In this document: positions 24,441 to 33,213 of the stretch, piece by piece
Position numbering within the stretch: position 1 is the stretch's first letter
How the letters are laid out: every line of letters starts with the position of its first letter
From: DAIUFH01 sp036844705
Lineage (GTDB): Bacteria > Bacillota > Clostridia > Tissierellales > Tissierellaceae
DNA: 46,412 bases
Assembly: GCA_036844705.1 (NCBI GenBank)
Contig: DAIUFH010000009.1
Coordinates: 1-46,412, forward strand
Reading direction: 5' to 3'
Notes under the pieces: generated by a model
The model's input: only the letters and a program-made list of their open reading frames with translations
Told to the model about the DNA's origin: nothing
The model's database searches: none
Translations under genes and position numbers: made by a program

Positions 24441-24517
24441 CGATTCCTATATCGTTGCATCTATCGTTTCATTTTGAGACGATTATCTGTCTATCGTTGC
24501 ATAACGATTGATACGAT
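24436..24517. repeat. array of ATCGT/ACGAT dyads, candidate operator cluster
   Basis: Seven copies of ATCGT or its complement in 82 bases. They form three inverted repeats: TGCAACGAT / ATCGTTGCA (24436-24459, 6-base gap), ATCGTTTC / GAGACGAT (24463-24483, one mismatch) and ATCGTT / AACGAT (24493-24508, 4-base gap). A seventh ACGAT lies at 24513. The array overlaps the -35 of the promoter that reads into the AlbA_2 gene. Confidence 0.75.
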
Positions 24518-24533
24518 GTTTTTATTATCTATA

Positions 24534-25178
24534 CTATTTCGCATCTCTTTTTTCAAATCTAATCCATTTTTCATTCATATAGATATCAATACTATTATCA
24601 TCCACAAACTGATATTCATATCCACTTCCGAAATTAGACTGATCGTCTTGAATAGGTTTTTCTGAAGGTTCAACTGTCGAAGTTATTTCTCCGTCCATTA
24701 CCCCACATCTTCCATTAATATCACTTTCTCTTCCAGTGTCTAAATATAACTCTCCCTTTATTTTTACCATTGGTATCAAGTCAGCTAATTCATTTTTTTG
24801 TTTATCTGATATTTCCCAAATATTATAGTCCTTTAAATAAATTTCAGAATTCAGATTAATATTCTGGTCACCTGATTCAAAAATGTACCCACTACCAGCT
24901 TGCTCAAGGAATGTTGCATCATACTTATCTACCACAAATCTAATCAATCTATCTTGTGCTTTAAGATAATCTCCTTTACCTTTTGATATGTAAATTTCTT
25001 TATCTTTAAAAACCTTTATATATGGGTTATCTTCGCTTAAGTATAGAATCTTCATAATATAAGGAATGGGATTTCCTCGCCGAAAAATAATATCTTTATT
25101 GATATATGTAAAAACTCCTGCTGCTGAAATTCCGCATATCAAAATAGCTGCTGCTATATTCTTAATCTTTGGTTTCAC
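24534..25178 (-). CDS. membrane-anchored protein of unknown function
   Basis: 214 residues. Not recognised. One hydrophobic N-terminal helix (about 7-26, IKNIAAAILICGISAAGVF) anchors a soluble, mostly acidic domain. A Ser/Glu/Pro-rich linker (about 165-180) precedes a last segment ending MNEKWIRFEKRDAK. No catalytic motif is seen, and there is one cysteine in the soluble domain (NGRCGVMDGE). The start is GTG at 25178 behind AAGGAG; the ATG two bases upstream is followed at once by a stop. It lies 134 bases after the stalk-domain gene on the same strand, so co-transcription is possible. The family resembles small extracytoplasmic lipoprotein-like proteins only in general layout. Confidence 0.7.
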   Translation of the reverse strand: MKPKIKNIAAAILICGISAAGVFTYINKDIIFRRGNPIPYIMKILYLSEDNPYIKVFKDKEIYISKGKGDYLKAQDRLIRFVVDKYDATFLEQAGSGYIFESGDQNINLNSEIYLKDYNIWEISDKQKNELADLIPMVKIKGELYLDTGRESDINGRCGVMDGEITSTVEPSEKPIQDDQSNFGSGYEYQFVDDNSIDIYMNEKWIRFEKRDAK

Positions 25179-25312
25179 ATAATCCGCTCCTTTCTTTAAA
25201 ATTTAGGGTAACTCTACCTCACAGGAAAGCTATCCTTATTCTATTACTACAGCTTTATTTGTTTAAATATGACCTATAGAATCTTGTTCTAATGACATAT
25301 TTACACTTCCTT

Positions 25313-26611
25313 TTATTTAGTTTCCGATTGGTTTAATTTACTAAAATACTCAACAAATCCATGTTCTAAGTCTATTACAACAACATATTTCCAGTCCTTG
25401 TCTCCATAAGTCTCATGTTTATCCTCTTCATAAAGACTTGGGTATAAATCTGGAGTTTTAATTAACTCAATATTCTCATCAAAATATCTTTTTATAAAAT
25501 CATTTGCCAGGTTTAAAGCCTCATCCTGGGTTAGTTTGTTTTCTTTTAAATCATAACTGTAGCTTTTAAAATGATATTGTATAAGCTCCTGATCCTTATT
25601 AAATACGGCTTCTACCTTAATTAAAACCTCTTCTTCATTTTTCATATTTCGTAAATATAATAAATTGTGATCAGGGTCTGATTTTCTCAAAGTATAAACT
25701 TCTTCACTATTAAATATTCCTTTAGGTACATAATTGTTTAAGATATCATTTAGTACGCTAATTTCATTTTTATAAATTTCTTTATCTATTAATTTTATAT
25801 CACCAAGGTTTTTAAATGATGCCAACACCTTTTGTCCTTCATCCCAGATTTTCATATAAGAATCTTTAGTCTCAGGATAATATTGAAAATCTAAATCAAA
25901 TACCGCTTCTATATAGCTGCCATTTCCATAATGCAGAATATAATTTGTGTCATAAGGAACAGTTGCACTTACAGGATAATCGCTATATCTTATTTCAAAA
26001 ACAGGGCCAAAGTTTTTAACTCCATCTGATTTAAATCTTTCGGCAGATTTTTTATCGTATATATATAAATTTCCATCCTTTGTTTCAATAATTGCTTCTT
26101 CCTTCCAGGAGTTCGGAAAATTTAAAGTATATCCATTTTCCTCATTTGTATATAGAAATATATCTCCTGTATATGCTTCTCCCTTGTATTTTCCTATTAA
26201 AGCTATTAGATTCTTTACATCCCATGTAATATCTTCACCAAGTCCTTCAGATATAAATCTCAATGGAACAAAAGTCCTTCCTTCTTTTATAAACGGTTTT
26301 ACATCCAGTGATACTTCATTACCATCTATTACTGCAATATTGGAGCCAATTGTAATAGCTACGTTTTTATCTTCTCTAATGATATTTACTGTTTTATTTT
26401 CTTCCAGATAATCAACCTCAAAGCCTAATGCTTCTGAGATAAAGCTTATTGGAACAAAGACACTTCCACTGTCCATAACAGGCTCTACATCCAAATGTAA
26501 AAATATGCCGTTTACACATATTTTAACTAACTTCCCCTGTGCCATTGTCGGTGTTGTAATAAATGCCATTATCAATATTACTAATATCATCAATATGCTT
26601 ATTTTTTTCAT
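25313..26611 (-). CDS. secreted copper-amine-oxidase N-terminal (stalk) domain protein
   Basis: 432 residues. A signal peptide at about 1-24 (ILMILVILIMAFITTPTMAQG) is followed by two half-repeats of the stalk domain at about 30-145: SGSVFVPISFISEALGFEVDY and EGRTFVPLRFISEGLGEDITWD. The remaining about 285 residues contain a NEENGYTLNFPNSWKEE region typical of surface proteins and a C-terminal YcdB/PepSY-like stretch (DEALNLANDFIKRYF), but no enzyme motif. Despite the name, the domain is a structural module of Firmicutes surface proteins, not an oxidase. The function is otherwise unknown. GAAAGGGG precedes the ATG. The 277-base spacer upstream holds the terminator of the two-component operon and no gene. 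Confidence 0.85.
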   Translation of the reverse strand: MKKISILMILVILIMAFITTPTMAQGKLVKICVNGIFLHLDVEPVMDSGSVFVPISFISEALGFEVDYLEENKTVNIIREDKNVAITIGSNIAVIDGNEVSLDVKPFIKEGRTFVPLRFISEGLGEDITWDVKNLIALIGKYKGEAYTGDIFLYTNEENGYTLNFPNSWKEEAIIETKDGNLYIYDKKSAERFKSDGVKNFGPVFEIRYSDYPVSATVPYDTNYILHYGNGSYIEAVFDLDFQYYPETKDSYMKIWDEGQKVLASFKNLGDIKLIDKEIYKNEISVLNDILNNYVPKGIFNSEEVYTLRKSDPDHNLLYLRNMKNEEEVLIKVEAVFNKDQELIQYHFKSYSYDLKENKLTQDEALNLANDFIKRYFDENIELIKTPDLYPSLYEEDKHETYGDKDWKYVVVIDLEHGFVEYFSKLNQSETK

Positions 26612-26774
26612 TTTAATCCCCTTTCATTATTTTATAGACCGTAACCTATATTCTTCAATCTTAATTTGATAATATCACAATGACTTATATATTAACTTAT
26701 TTCAGATTAACTGTAATAATATTGTAAACTATTGTTAAATCTGCTATAGCGCAAGTTTATCTTTACACATAAAA

Positions 26775-26805
26775 TATAGACCTTGGCTCTAGTCTAAGGT
26801 CTATA
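26775..26805 (-). terminator. terminator of the kinase/regulator operon
   Basis: Perfect 10-bp arms TATAGACCTT / AAGGTCTATA with an 11-base loop, then TTTTATG on the minus strand, about 85 bases after the response regulator stop. Confidence 0.75.
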
Positions 26806-26888
26806 AAATATGTAAAAAATTATTTCACTCGTTGAAACATTGGATTCCGTGATTCCTCATCTTCGCTCGTAATCATAAAGAATATAAC

Positions 26889-27572
26889 TTATATCTTAAA
26901 TCTATATCCAGCTCCCCATACGGTTTCAACGTATTGACGCCCTTCAGGATTAGTCTCAATTTTTTCTCTTATTCTTGCTATATGTACAGTTATAGTTGAT
27001 GCATCTGACAAAGAATCATAGCCCCAAATTTTTTCAAATAGTTGTTCCTTTCTAAAAACTCTATTTGGATTTTCAGCTAAGAATAGAAGTAAATCAAACT
27101 CCTTCTGGGTTAAGAAAGCTTCATTATCACCTACATAGACTCTGTGGTCTTGTTTATCAATAGATAATGCTCCAACTGTTATTAGTTTCTTTTTAGAGTT
27201 ATTTTTAAACCTTTCATATGTTTTTATATGGCTGTTCACTCTAGCTACCAGCTCACCCATACCAAAAGGCTTGGTTATATAATCGTCAGCTCCCAGGTTT
27301 AATCCTTTAATCTTAAATATTTCATCAGATTTTGCAGACACAATAAGTATAGGTATTTGTTTTGAATCGGATATCTCTTTTAATATATCAAAGCCATCCT
27401 TTTTGGGAAGCATTAAATCTAAAATAATTAAATCAAATTTTTCATTTTTGATATACTCAATACCAGAATTACCATCAAAGGCACATTTAACCTCATATCC
27501 GCTCATTTCTAAATAGTCTTTTTGAAGCTCTGATATGCTTTTATCATCTTCAATAATTAAGATCCTTTTCAT
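26889..27572 (-). CDS. OmpR/PhoB family response regulator
   Basis: 227 residues. Receiver domain at 1-118: acidic pocket E8-D9-D10, phosphoacceptor D52 in LIILDLMLPKKDG, S79 region and K101 in DYITKPFGMGELVAR. The Trans_reg_C winged helix lies at about 130-226, with LTQKEFDLLLFLAENPNRVFRKEQLFEKIWGYDS and TVHIARIREKIE, ending in TVWGAGYRFKI. It starts inside the end of the kinase gene (ATGA overlap), so the two are translationally coupled. Probable targets are its own operon with the ABC transporter; this is inference from the arrangement. Confidence 0.95.
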   Translation of the reverse strand: MKRILIIEDDKSISELQKDYLEMSGYEVKCAFDGNSGIEYIKNEKFDLIILDLMLPKKDGFDILKEISDSKQIPILIVSAKSDEIFKIKGLNLGADDYITKPFGMGELVARVNSHIKTYERFKNNSKKKLITVGALSIDKQDHRVYVGDNEAFLTQKEFDLLLFLAENPNRVFRKEQLFEKIWGYDSLSDASTITVHIARIREKIETNPEGRQYVETVWGAGYRFKI

Positions 27573-28894
27573 TTTATCACTTCCTCATTTTTGACCTTTT
27601 TCAGAGAAATAATAATAGAGGTACCCTGTTCATTTTCACTAATTGCCCATATTCGTCCACCTAAACCTTCAACAATTTGCTTTGCAATTGCAAGACCTAA
27701 ACCACTTGAACCCTTAACCTCCCTCGCAGTATCAGCTCTATAAAACCTTTCAAATACATGTGGCAAATCTTCTTTATTAATTCCTCTGCCATTATCCTCA
27801 AACTCTATTATAATTGAAGAATTTGTTTTTCTTAACATTATTTTAAGTTGACCTGTTTGTTTTTCAATGTTTCTTTTAGTATTATCCATGATATTCTGAA
27901 TGACTCGTTTAAATTTTTCAACATCCATATTGACAAAAGATGCAGTTGAAAGTTCATTTTCAAAAATTATACTTTTATTTTCAATTAAAAATTCTTCTGA
28001 ACTATCCTCAATACAGTCTTCCATATACTTTACAATATTAACCCTTTCCTTTTCAAATGGCATTTGATTTAAATCCAGCTTGGAGTACAATAATAAATCC
28101 TCAATCATTGTATTTATCATCTTTGTTTTTTTGATAGCTTTTGATAAGTAATATTGTTTCTTTTCATCAGTATCTGCAACTCCGTCCACAACCCCGTCTA
28201 TATATCCTCTTATTGATGTTACAGGTGTTTTAAGATCATGTGATATGCTTGATATCAAAAACTTCCTGTTTTCATCAACCCTCTGCTGATAATATATGGA
28301 ATTCTTTAGCTGAAGGCGCAATTGTTCGATGGCAATTCCAAGTTCTCTAATTTCACCATACCCCTTATCTGTAATTGTTGTTTCAAGCTCACCTATTCTT
28401 AACTTCTCCGTTTCCTTTCTCAATTCAGTAATTGGGATTATGATGTTTTTCAAATTTTGCCTTTGCACAATTATACTGGCTATAGCAAAGACTATTAGAA
28501 AAGTTATAAAAACAAAGATAATAAGCGATTTATAATAATGACCAACATTTACAATTTGATTAAGGGTTATTATTCTATAATTACTGCCATCCTCCATTGT
28601 AAAATTCTCAGCATTTATTCTGTATCTATTGCCCTTATACTCATAATCATTATTTTTAATGCTTAAATTCATCAACATTTCTTTAACCTGAAATGCAGTA
28701 AAATCTTCACTATTATATAAAATATTATCATTCTCCATTAAAACAACAGCCGTTTGACCTAAGCCTCCAACTGCATCAGATTGATTTAATAAATTATAAA
28801 AATAAGTATAGCAAAAGCTAAAACAGGCTGTAATAACAATAGTGCCTATGAGAATCAATACGTTCTGTGCTAAAAATCTTTGTTTTAATTTCAT
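27569..28894 (-). CDS. membrane sensor histidine kinase
   Basis: 441 residues. TM1 at about 11-34 and TM2 at about 123-145 enclose a roughly 85-residue extracytoplasmic sensor. A HAMP-like linker lies at about 150-205. The phosphorylatable H219 is in ISSISHDLKTPVTSIRGY. The N box is QNIMDNTKRN, the G1 box EFEDNGRGI, with HVFERFYRAD and the G2 box KGSSGLGLAIAKQIV. Role: phosphorylates the response regulator that overlaps its 3' end. The ABC permease ends 9 bases upstream. The small loop sensor and the ABC partner suggest sensing of envelope damage or peptides, but the ligand is unknown. Confidence 0.95.
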   Translation of the reverse strand: MKLKQRFLAQNVLILIGTIVITACFSFCYTYFYNLLNQSDAVGGLGQTAVVLMENDNILYNSEDFTAFQVKEMLMNLSIKNNDYEYKGNRYRINAENFTMEDGSNYRIITLNQIVNVGHYYKSLIIFVFITFLIVFAIASIIVQRQNLKNIIIPITELRKETEKLRIGELETTITDKGYGEIRELGIAIEQLRLQLKNSIYYQQRVDENRKFLISSISHDLKTPVTSIRGYIDGVVDGVADTDEKKQYYLSKAIKKTKMINTMIEDLLLYSKLDLNQMPFEKERVNIVKYMEDCIEDSSEEFLIENKSIIFENELSTASFVNMDVEKFKRVIQNIMDNTKRNIEKQTGQLKIMLRKTNSSIIIEFEDNGRGINKEDLPHVFERFYRADTAREVKGSSGLGLAIAKQIVEGLGGRIWAISENEQGTSIIISLKKVKNEEVIK

Positions 28895-28903
28895 ATAATC
28901 ATC

Positions 28904-29647
28904 CTAAATATCTCTTTTTTCAAATAGATAATATCCTGATGTAAATAACATTATACCGTAACCCAGCAAAATTAGAAATATTCTAAGAATCTTACTGAAA
29001 TTTATATAGCTTCCTAAAATCAATCTATACCAATCAAAAGCAGATGTAAATAGAAAGCTTCTGATTTGCGGAAAAACCAACCCTAATCCATTAAAGACCA
29101 AAAATACAAAAATAGAAAACATAAAAGCGCTTGTTGTACCTTTTGTAATGTTAGAAATCAAAGCAACTGCCAATGCTAAGATAAGAATCGGCAAGAATGC
29201 CATAATATAAGACATTAATATTTTAAAAATATTTGGTACATCTCTATTAATAAATAATGAGACAACAACTGAAAAGATCATTATAAAAAGTAGATTGACA
29301 ATTAAATAAGTGACAATTGCAAGGATTTTTCCCATAAATACCTTAAACCTTGATGCAGGTCCTGTGAGAGTAAATTTAATGGTATTATCAGCAAATTCAC
29401 CAGCAAACATATCTATACAAATAAATGTAGTAAATAGTGGAAGAATAGTGTAGCTTAAAATCGTAAGAACCATAATTGAAAATTCTGAGCTTCCTGTCAC
29501 ACGTATTCCTGCAAAGTTATTTAAGGAATATATTACAATTGCTGTCACTATGACAAATAGGGCAGAAAATATCAATGCCACAGTTATTTTTTTCCTTTTT
29601 GAGATTTTAAATATTTCATTTATGTAAACTGACTTAAGAATCTCCAT
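28904..29647 (-). CDS. ABC-2 family permease
   Basis: 247 residues with six hydrophobic segments. The N-terminal cytoplasmic stretch MEILKSVYINEIFKISKRKK is followed by TM1 (about 22-44) and FAGEFADNTIKFTLTGPASRFKVFMGKI between TM2 and TM3. These are typical of the NosY/BcrB-like ABC-2 permeases. It overlaps the ATPase gene by 14 bases and is followed after 9 bases by the kinase, so the order ATPase-permease-kinase-regulator is one operon. It most likely exports, or confers resistance to, a membrane-active compound; the substrate is unknown. Confidence 0.9.
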   Translation of the reverse strand: MEILKSVYINEIFKISKRKKITVALIFSALFVIVTAIVIYSLNNFAGIRVTGSSEFSIMVLTILSYTILPLFTTFICIDMFAGEFADNTIKFTLTGPASRFKVFMGKILAIVTYLIVNLLFIMIFSVVVSLFINRDVPNIFKILMSYIMAFLPILILALAVALISNITKGTTSAFMFSIFVFLVFNGLGLVFPQIRSFLFTSAFDWYRLILGSYINFSKILRIFLILLGYGIMLFTSGYYLFEKRDI

Positions 29648-30359
29648 TCAAATCAACCTCACTTAAATAATAATTTTCCAAGGAAGAATAATTTTTTAGA
29701 ATATTTTTAGTACTATCAATTCCTAAAAGTTTTCCATCATATAAAATTCCAACCTTATCGCATGTAAGCTCTATATCGTGTATTAAATGGCTAGATATAA
29801 AAAATGTTGTATTGTTCTGCTCCGATAATCTAAGTATTAAATTTCTCATTTCAAACATTCCCTCTACATCTAAGCCATTCAAAGGCTCGTCCAAAATTAA
29901 AATTTGAGGGCTAGATAAAATCGCCATAGCAATACCAAGTCTTTGTTTCATCCCTAATGAGTAATTCTTTATCTTTTCCTTTTTATATTTAATAAGTCCT
30001 GTAATTTCCAGGCTTTTATCAATTTGTACATCACCAACATCTTCATAAAAACGTCCGTACAATTTCATGTTTTCATAAGCTGTTAAATAGGGAAATGGGG
30101 TTACGTTCTCTATAATACAGCCAACGTTTTTCATTGCTTGTTCATATTCCTTTGAAATACTATAGCCATTTATTCTAACATCGCCTTTATCAGCCTTCAT
30201 AAGACCTACCATTACTTTCATTGTAGTCGTCTTACCAGAACCATTGGGACCTAAAAATCCAAATATCTTTCCTCTATCAATTTCCAAATTAATATTCTGA
30301 ATCCCCCAATTGTTTTTGTACATTTTTGATAGATTTTCAATCACAATTGCCTTATCCAA
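29634..30359 (-). CDS. ABC transporter ATPase (BcrA/CcmA-like)
   Basis: 241 residues. All motifs are complete: Walker A GPNGSGKT at about 35-42, Q-loop near IIENVTPFPYLTAYENM, signature YSLGMKQRLGIAMAI, Walker B ILILDEPLNGLD, and the H-loop in FFISSHLIHDIELTCDKVGI. This is the single-domain ATPase type that works with ABC-2 permeases in bacitracin/lantibiotic-resistance-like exporters. The start is TTG at 30359, 7 bases after AAAGGAGG. The structured spacer 30388-30536 separates it from the secreted protein gene upstream. Confidence 0.95.
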   Translation of the reverse strand: MDKAIVIENLSKMYKNNWGIQNINLEIDRGKIFGFLGPNGSGKTTTMKVMVGLMKADKGDVRINGYSISKEYEQAMKNVGCIIENVTPFPYLTAYENMKLYGRFYEDVGDVQIDKSLEITGLIKYKKEKIKNYSLGMKQRLGIAMAILSSPQILILDEPLNGLDVEGMFEMRNLILRLSEQNNTTFFISSHLIHDIELTCDKVGILYDGKLLGIDSTKNILKNYSSLENYYLSEVDLNGDS

Positions 30360-30387
30360 GATTCATCCTCCTTTAGCAAGCTTCATC

Positions 30388-30536
30388 TCCAATTTATTCG
30401 CTCCCTTTCGGTCGCGCAAATTGGAATTACGCTACATCTGACCTACCAACCTTTTTTCTCTCCCTGACGGTTGGAAAAAACAGGGTTAGGTCATGAAATA
30501 GCTTTAGGGCGCAAAATCCAAAGCTTTTGCACCCTT
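30388..30536. repeat. three-hairpin structured intergenic element
   Basis: More GC-rich than its surroundings. Hairpin 1: TCCAATTT / AAATTGGA (30388-30425). Hairpin 2: TGACCTA + CCAACC paired with GGTTGG + TAGGTCA (30439-30493), two stacked stems. Hairpin 3: AGGGCGCAAAA / TTTTGCACCCT, one mismatch (30506-30536). It lies in the transcript between the secreted protein and the ATPase genes. It could be a REP/MITE-like element, an operon attenuator or a processing site. Confidence 0.6.
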
Positions 30537-30541
30537 AGTTA

Positions 30542-31795
30542 TTATTCAAATATTCTAATAAAGGTATTATCAAACCCGTCTTCATTTGAATAAGAATAAC
30601 CACTATTATCTTCATCTATTACAGCATCAAATGATACGTTAATATTTTGTGAACCTGTTCTTCGATCGATAATTCCTCTTCTATTCTCACCTTTTTCATT
30701 TTTATAATGGATTATTATGAAATGATTTGACTCATCATAGTTTGAATAAAAGTCAAAACCTCTTACATTATCAGGTTCATATCCTTCATTATACACCTCA
30801 TAATATTTACCTTTTATATTTCCATCCTTTACAGAAGTAATTTCTATGAATCTTTCGCCAACCTTTTCAAAGGAATTAATTTCTTCTTTTACTATATCAT
30901 TTTTATATTTTCCAATGTATTTACTATCAATTTCATATTCTTCTTTGCTATAGGTTACTTTTTGTCCATCTAAATTTGGAGCTTTAACAACAGTATTGTT
31001 AATATCCTTTATATCAATTGAAAAATCCAAAGAATAAATGTGCTCAATGCCCTTACTATCCTGTGCAGATATGTTCGCAGTGAAAATACCGCTTTCTATA
31101 ATTCCATCTTCATTTTCAATCGCCCTACCTGATGCAGCTGTAACATATATATTTGATTTAGGATATGGAACATCTAGTCTTTTTGCATTCCATTCGTCAA
31201 GTATCCCATATTTAAAGGCAAAGGAAGAAATGGCATTAACAACAGAAGGAATCTGTGTCTCAGATAAATTTCCCATATACATTTTCTTTCCATCTGATTC
31301 CTCAACTTGAATAGCATCTTGTAAGCTACCTATGAGTGCATCAAGAACCTTTTCTGCATCCTTAACGTGTTCTTCCTCAAAAGGATTTTCAATTAATTTA
31401 CTGTTAGCATTATTGTTTTTTCGCTTTTCTACTACATCAAATAATCCATCATTATTTTTGTATATATCCTTGCTTTCATCACTGTATGAATAAGTTTCTC
31501 TAATTTCATCTTTATTTAAACTTTTATCCACTGATTCCTTAGCTTTATTCTCAATATCAAATTTACCATTAGCAGTTGTTTCTGCAAGTACCTTGTCATC
31601 AACTTTTAACGATATTGCAGCATCAACACTGAAATTATCAACTTCATCCGTTAATTTTACCGTAGTTGTTTTTATGGAATTCTTCAAGCTATTATATCCT
31701 GAGCCAAGCATAATATCTGCAAAAGCTGACGTCGCTAAAATCGTAGCACCAAGCATAAAAGCACATATTGTAGCTAATCTTTTGTTGAATTTCAT
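30542..31795 (-). CDS. secreted protein of unknown function heading the ABC/two-component operon
   Basis: 417 residues. Not recognised. A Sec signal peptide at about 1-26 (AFMLGATILATSAFAD) is followed by repeated pieces that look like a domain tracking mutations of lipoprotein-type folds: AISLKVDDKVLAETTANGKFDIENK, then DIYKNNDGLFDVVEKRKNN. A C-terminal part contains DFSIDIKDINNTVVKAPNLDG, YIGKYKNDIVKEE and RRGIIDRRTGSQN. There are no cysteines, transmembrane helices or enzyme motifs. AGGAGG precedes the ATG. It is encoded upstream of the ATPase-permease-kinase-regulator genes on the same strand and is probably the extracytoplasmic partner of that system. That is inference, and the hairpin element between them could uncouple it. 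Confidence 0.75.
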   Translation of the reverse strand: MKFNKRLATICAFMLGATILATSAFADIMLGSGYNSLKNSIKTTTVKLTDEVDNFSVDAAISLKVDDKVLAETTANGKFDIENKAKESVDKSLNKDEIRETYSYSDESKDIYKNNDGLFDVVEKRKNNNANSKLIENPFEEEHVKDAEKVLDALIGSLQDAIQVEESDGKKMYMGNLSETQIPSVVNAISSFAFKYGILDEWNAKRLDVPYPKSNIYVTAASGRAIENEDGIIESGIFTANISAQDSKGIEHIYSLDFSIDIKDINNTVVKAPNLDGQKVTYSKEEYEIDSKYIGKYKNDIVKEEINSFEKVGERFIEITSVKDGNIKGKYYEVYNEGYEPDNVRGFDFYSNYDESNHFIIIHYKNEKGENRRGIIDRRTGSQNINVSFDAVIDEDNSGYSYSNEDGFDNTFIRIFE

Positions 31796-31947
31796 TTTTC
31801 TTACCTCCTAGCACAATTTACTACCATAAGCTTAAGCATTTATGTAGTACAACTATATAATACATTATTGTTCTTGAATAACTATAAACTAATTATTAAT
31901 AATTTATTAAATTTCGGTTTTAGCTTAAATGTTTATTAAATAAACAA

Positions 31948-32024
31948 AAACCCGAGATTCTTCGCCTCCGCTCTAAATGACAATACGTATGTCATCCTAA
32001 GTGATTAGCAAGCCTCTCGGGTTT
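31948..32024. repeat. dispersed intergenic repeat, copy 3, acting as fni terminator
   Basis: Outer arms AAACCCGAGA / TCTCGGGTTT and inner ATGACAATA / TATGTCAT. On the minus strand the hairpin ends in CTCGGGTTTTTGTTTATT, a good terminator tail right after fni. The inner words match the copies at 1246 and 1740. Confidence 0.75.
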
Positions 32025-32040
32025 ACTTTATTCACTGGTC

Positions 32041-33048
32041 TTATATCAAATCTTTCAGTTTACCAGTTATTTTATATTCAGTGTTTCTTAACTCTTCTAT
32101 ATTTTGTTTTCCCAATAATATCATTAAGATTTTAATTTTATAAATTAGATTAGCAAGATATTCTTTTGCATTTGCATATCCGCCATGAATTAAATATGCC
32201 AATAGCTCACCACTTATGCCAACTATCTGTGCCCCTAATACAATGGATTTAACTATATCCATGCCACTTCTAATACCACCACTAGCAACTAAATTCAAAT
32301 CCTCAGGCATCCTTCTGCAATTTATTAACGATGCAGCCGTAGGTATACCCCATCCATATAGTTCAGTAAAATCAAAAGCAGGATTTCTTAAGTTCTCTAT
32401 TTCAATGAAGTTTGTACCTCCATAACCTGAAATATCTAAATTTCTAACTCCTATATTATAAAGTTTTTGCGCCACATCCCTGGACACACCAAAACCTACT
32501 TCTTTTACTATTATAGGCTTGTCAATGTTTTTGACAATAGCTTCAATATTATCTATTACGCCTCTAAAATTTCTGTCTCCCTCTTCCATCACAAGCTCTT
32601 GTGCTGGATTAAGGTGAATTTGAATAGCATCTCCCTGAACCAAATCTAAGGCTTGTCTAGCTTGTTCAACAGTAGCTTGACCACTTAAATTGCTTATTAC
32701 TATACCATCTCCAATAATTTCCCTTACAATCTTAAATGATTCCTTTGCTTCTTCTTCCTCAAGAGCAATTGTTTGTGAGCCTACTGCCATTGGTATATTG
32801 AATTCCTTTGCTAAAGTAGATAAATCTCTATTTATCTCCTGGGTCAATGAAGAACCACCTGTCATAGCATTAATCAGTATCGGGTAGTCTATCTGCTTTC
32901 CCAAATATATAATTGAAGTATCTATATCATCAAAGTCTAGGTTTGGAAGAGCATTATGTTCAAGAAATACATCTCCTAAAAGAGTATCTCCGTGATAAGA
33001 AGTTTTTAAATAATTTTCTATATGTTCTCTTTTTCTTATGCTTCTCAT
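32041..33048 (-). CDS. fni: type 2 isopentenyl-diphosphate delta-isomerase
   Basis: 335 residues, normal for the FMN/NADPH-dependent type 2 enzyme. Motifs in order: RKREHIENYL (substrate-binding N-terminus), INAMTGGSS, MAVGSQ, ISNLSGQA, QIHLNPAQEL, VKEVGFGVS, DISGYGGTNFIEIE and ASGGIRSGMDIVKSI. Reaction: interconversion of isopentenyl and dimethylallyl diphosphate in the cytoplasm, for undecaprenol and quinone/tRNA prenylation. Other isoprenoid genes are not near, so it is a stand-alone unit with a terminator formed by a dispersed repeat. AGAGGTG precedes the ATG. Confidence 0.95.
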   Translation of the reverse strand: MRSIRKREHIENYLKTSYHGDTLLGDVFLEHNALPNLDFDDIDTSIIYLGKQIDYPILINAMTGGSSLTQEINRDLSTLAKEFNIPMAVGSQTIALEEEEAKESFKIVREIIGDGIVISNLSGQATVEQARQALDLVQGDAIQIHLNPAQELVMEEGDRNFRGVIDNIEAIVKNIDKPIIVKEVGFGVSRDVAQKLYNIGVRNLDISGYGGTNFIEIENLRNPAFDFTELYGWGIPTAASLINCRRMPEDLNLVASGGIRSGMDIVKSIVLGAQIVGISGELLAYLIHGGYANAKEYLANLIYKIKILMILLGKQNIEELRNTEYKITGKLKDLI

Positions 33049-33213
33049 GGTTACACCTCTTCTAATGTTTTTTCATAAGAGCTTAGTTATATAATACTCC
33101 AAAAAAATTAATAAGTAAATAAGCCATTGAAAACCATAAATTAAGACTACTTTAGATTGGATAATCCTCACTTAAATTCCAAGTTGTGTAATCCAAGGTT
33201 TGCTTAAAAATTA

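Noticed and set aside
24435..24665. Plus-strand 76-codon frame over the dyad array
   Set aside because: It is antisense to the end of the 214-residue gene and consists mostly of the repeat DNA; no ribosome site.
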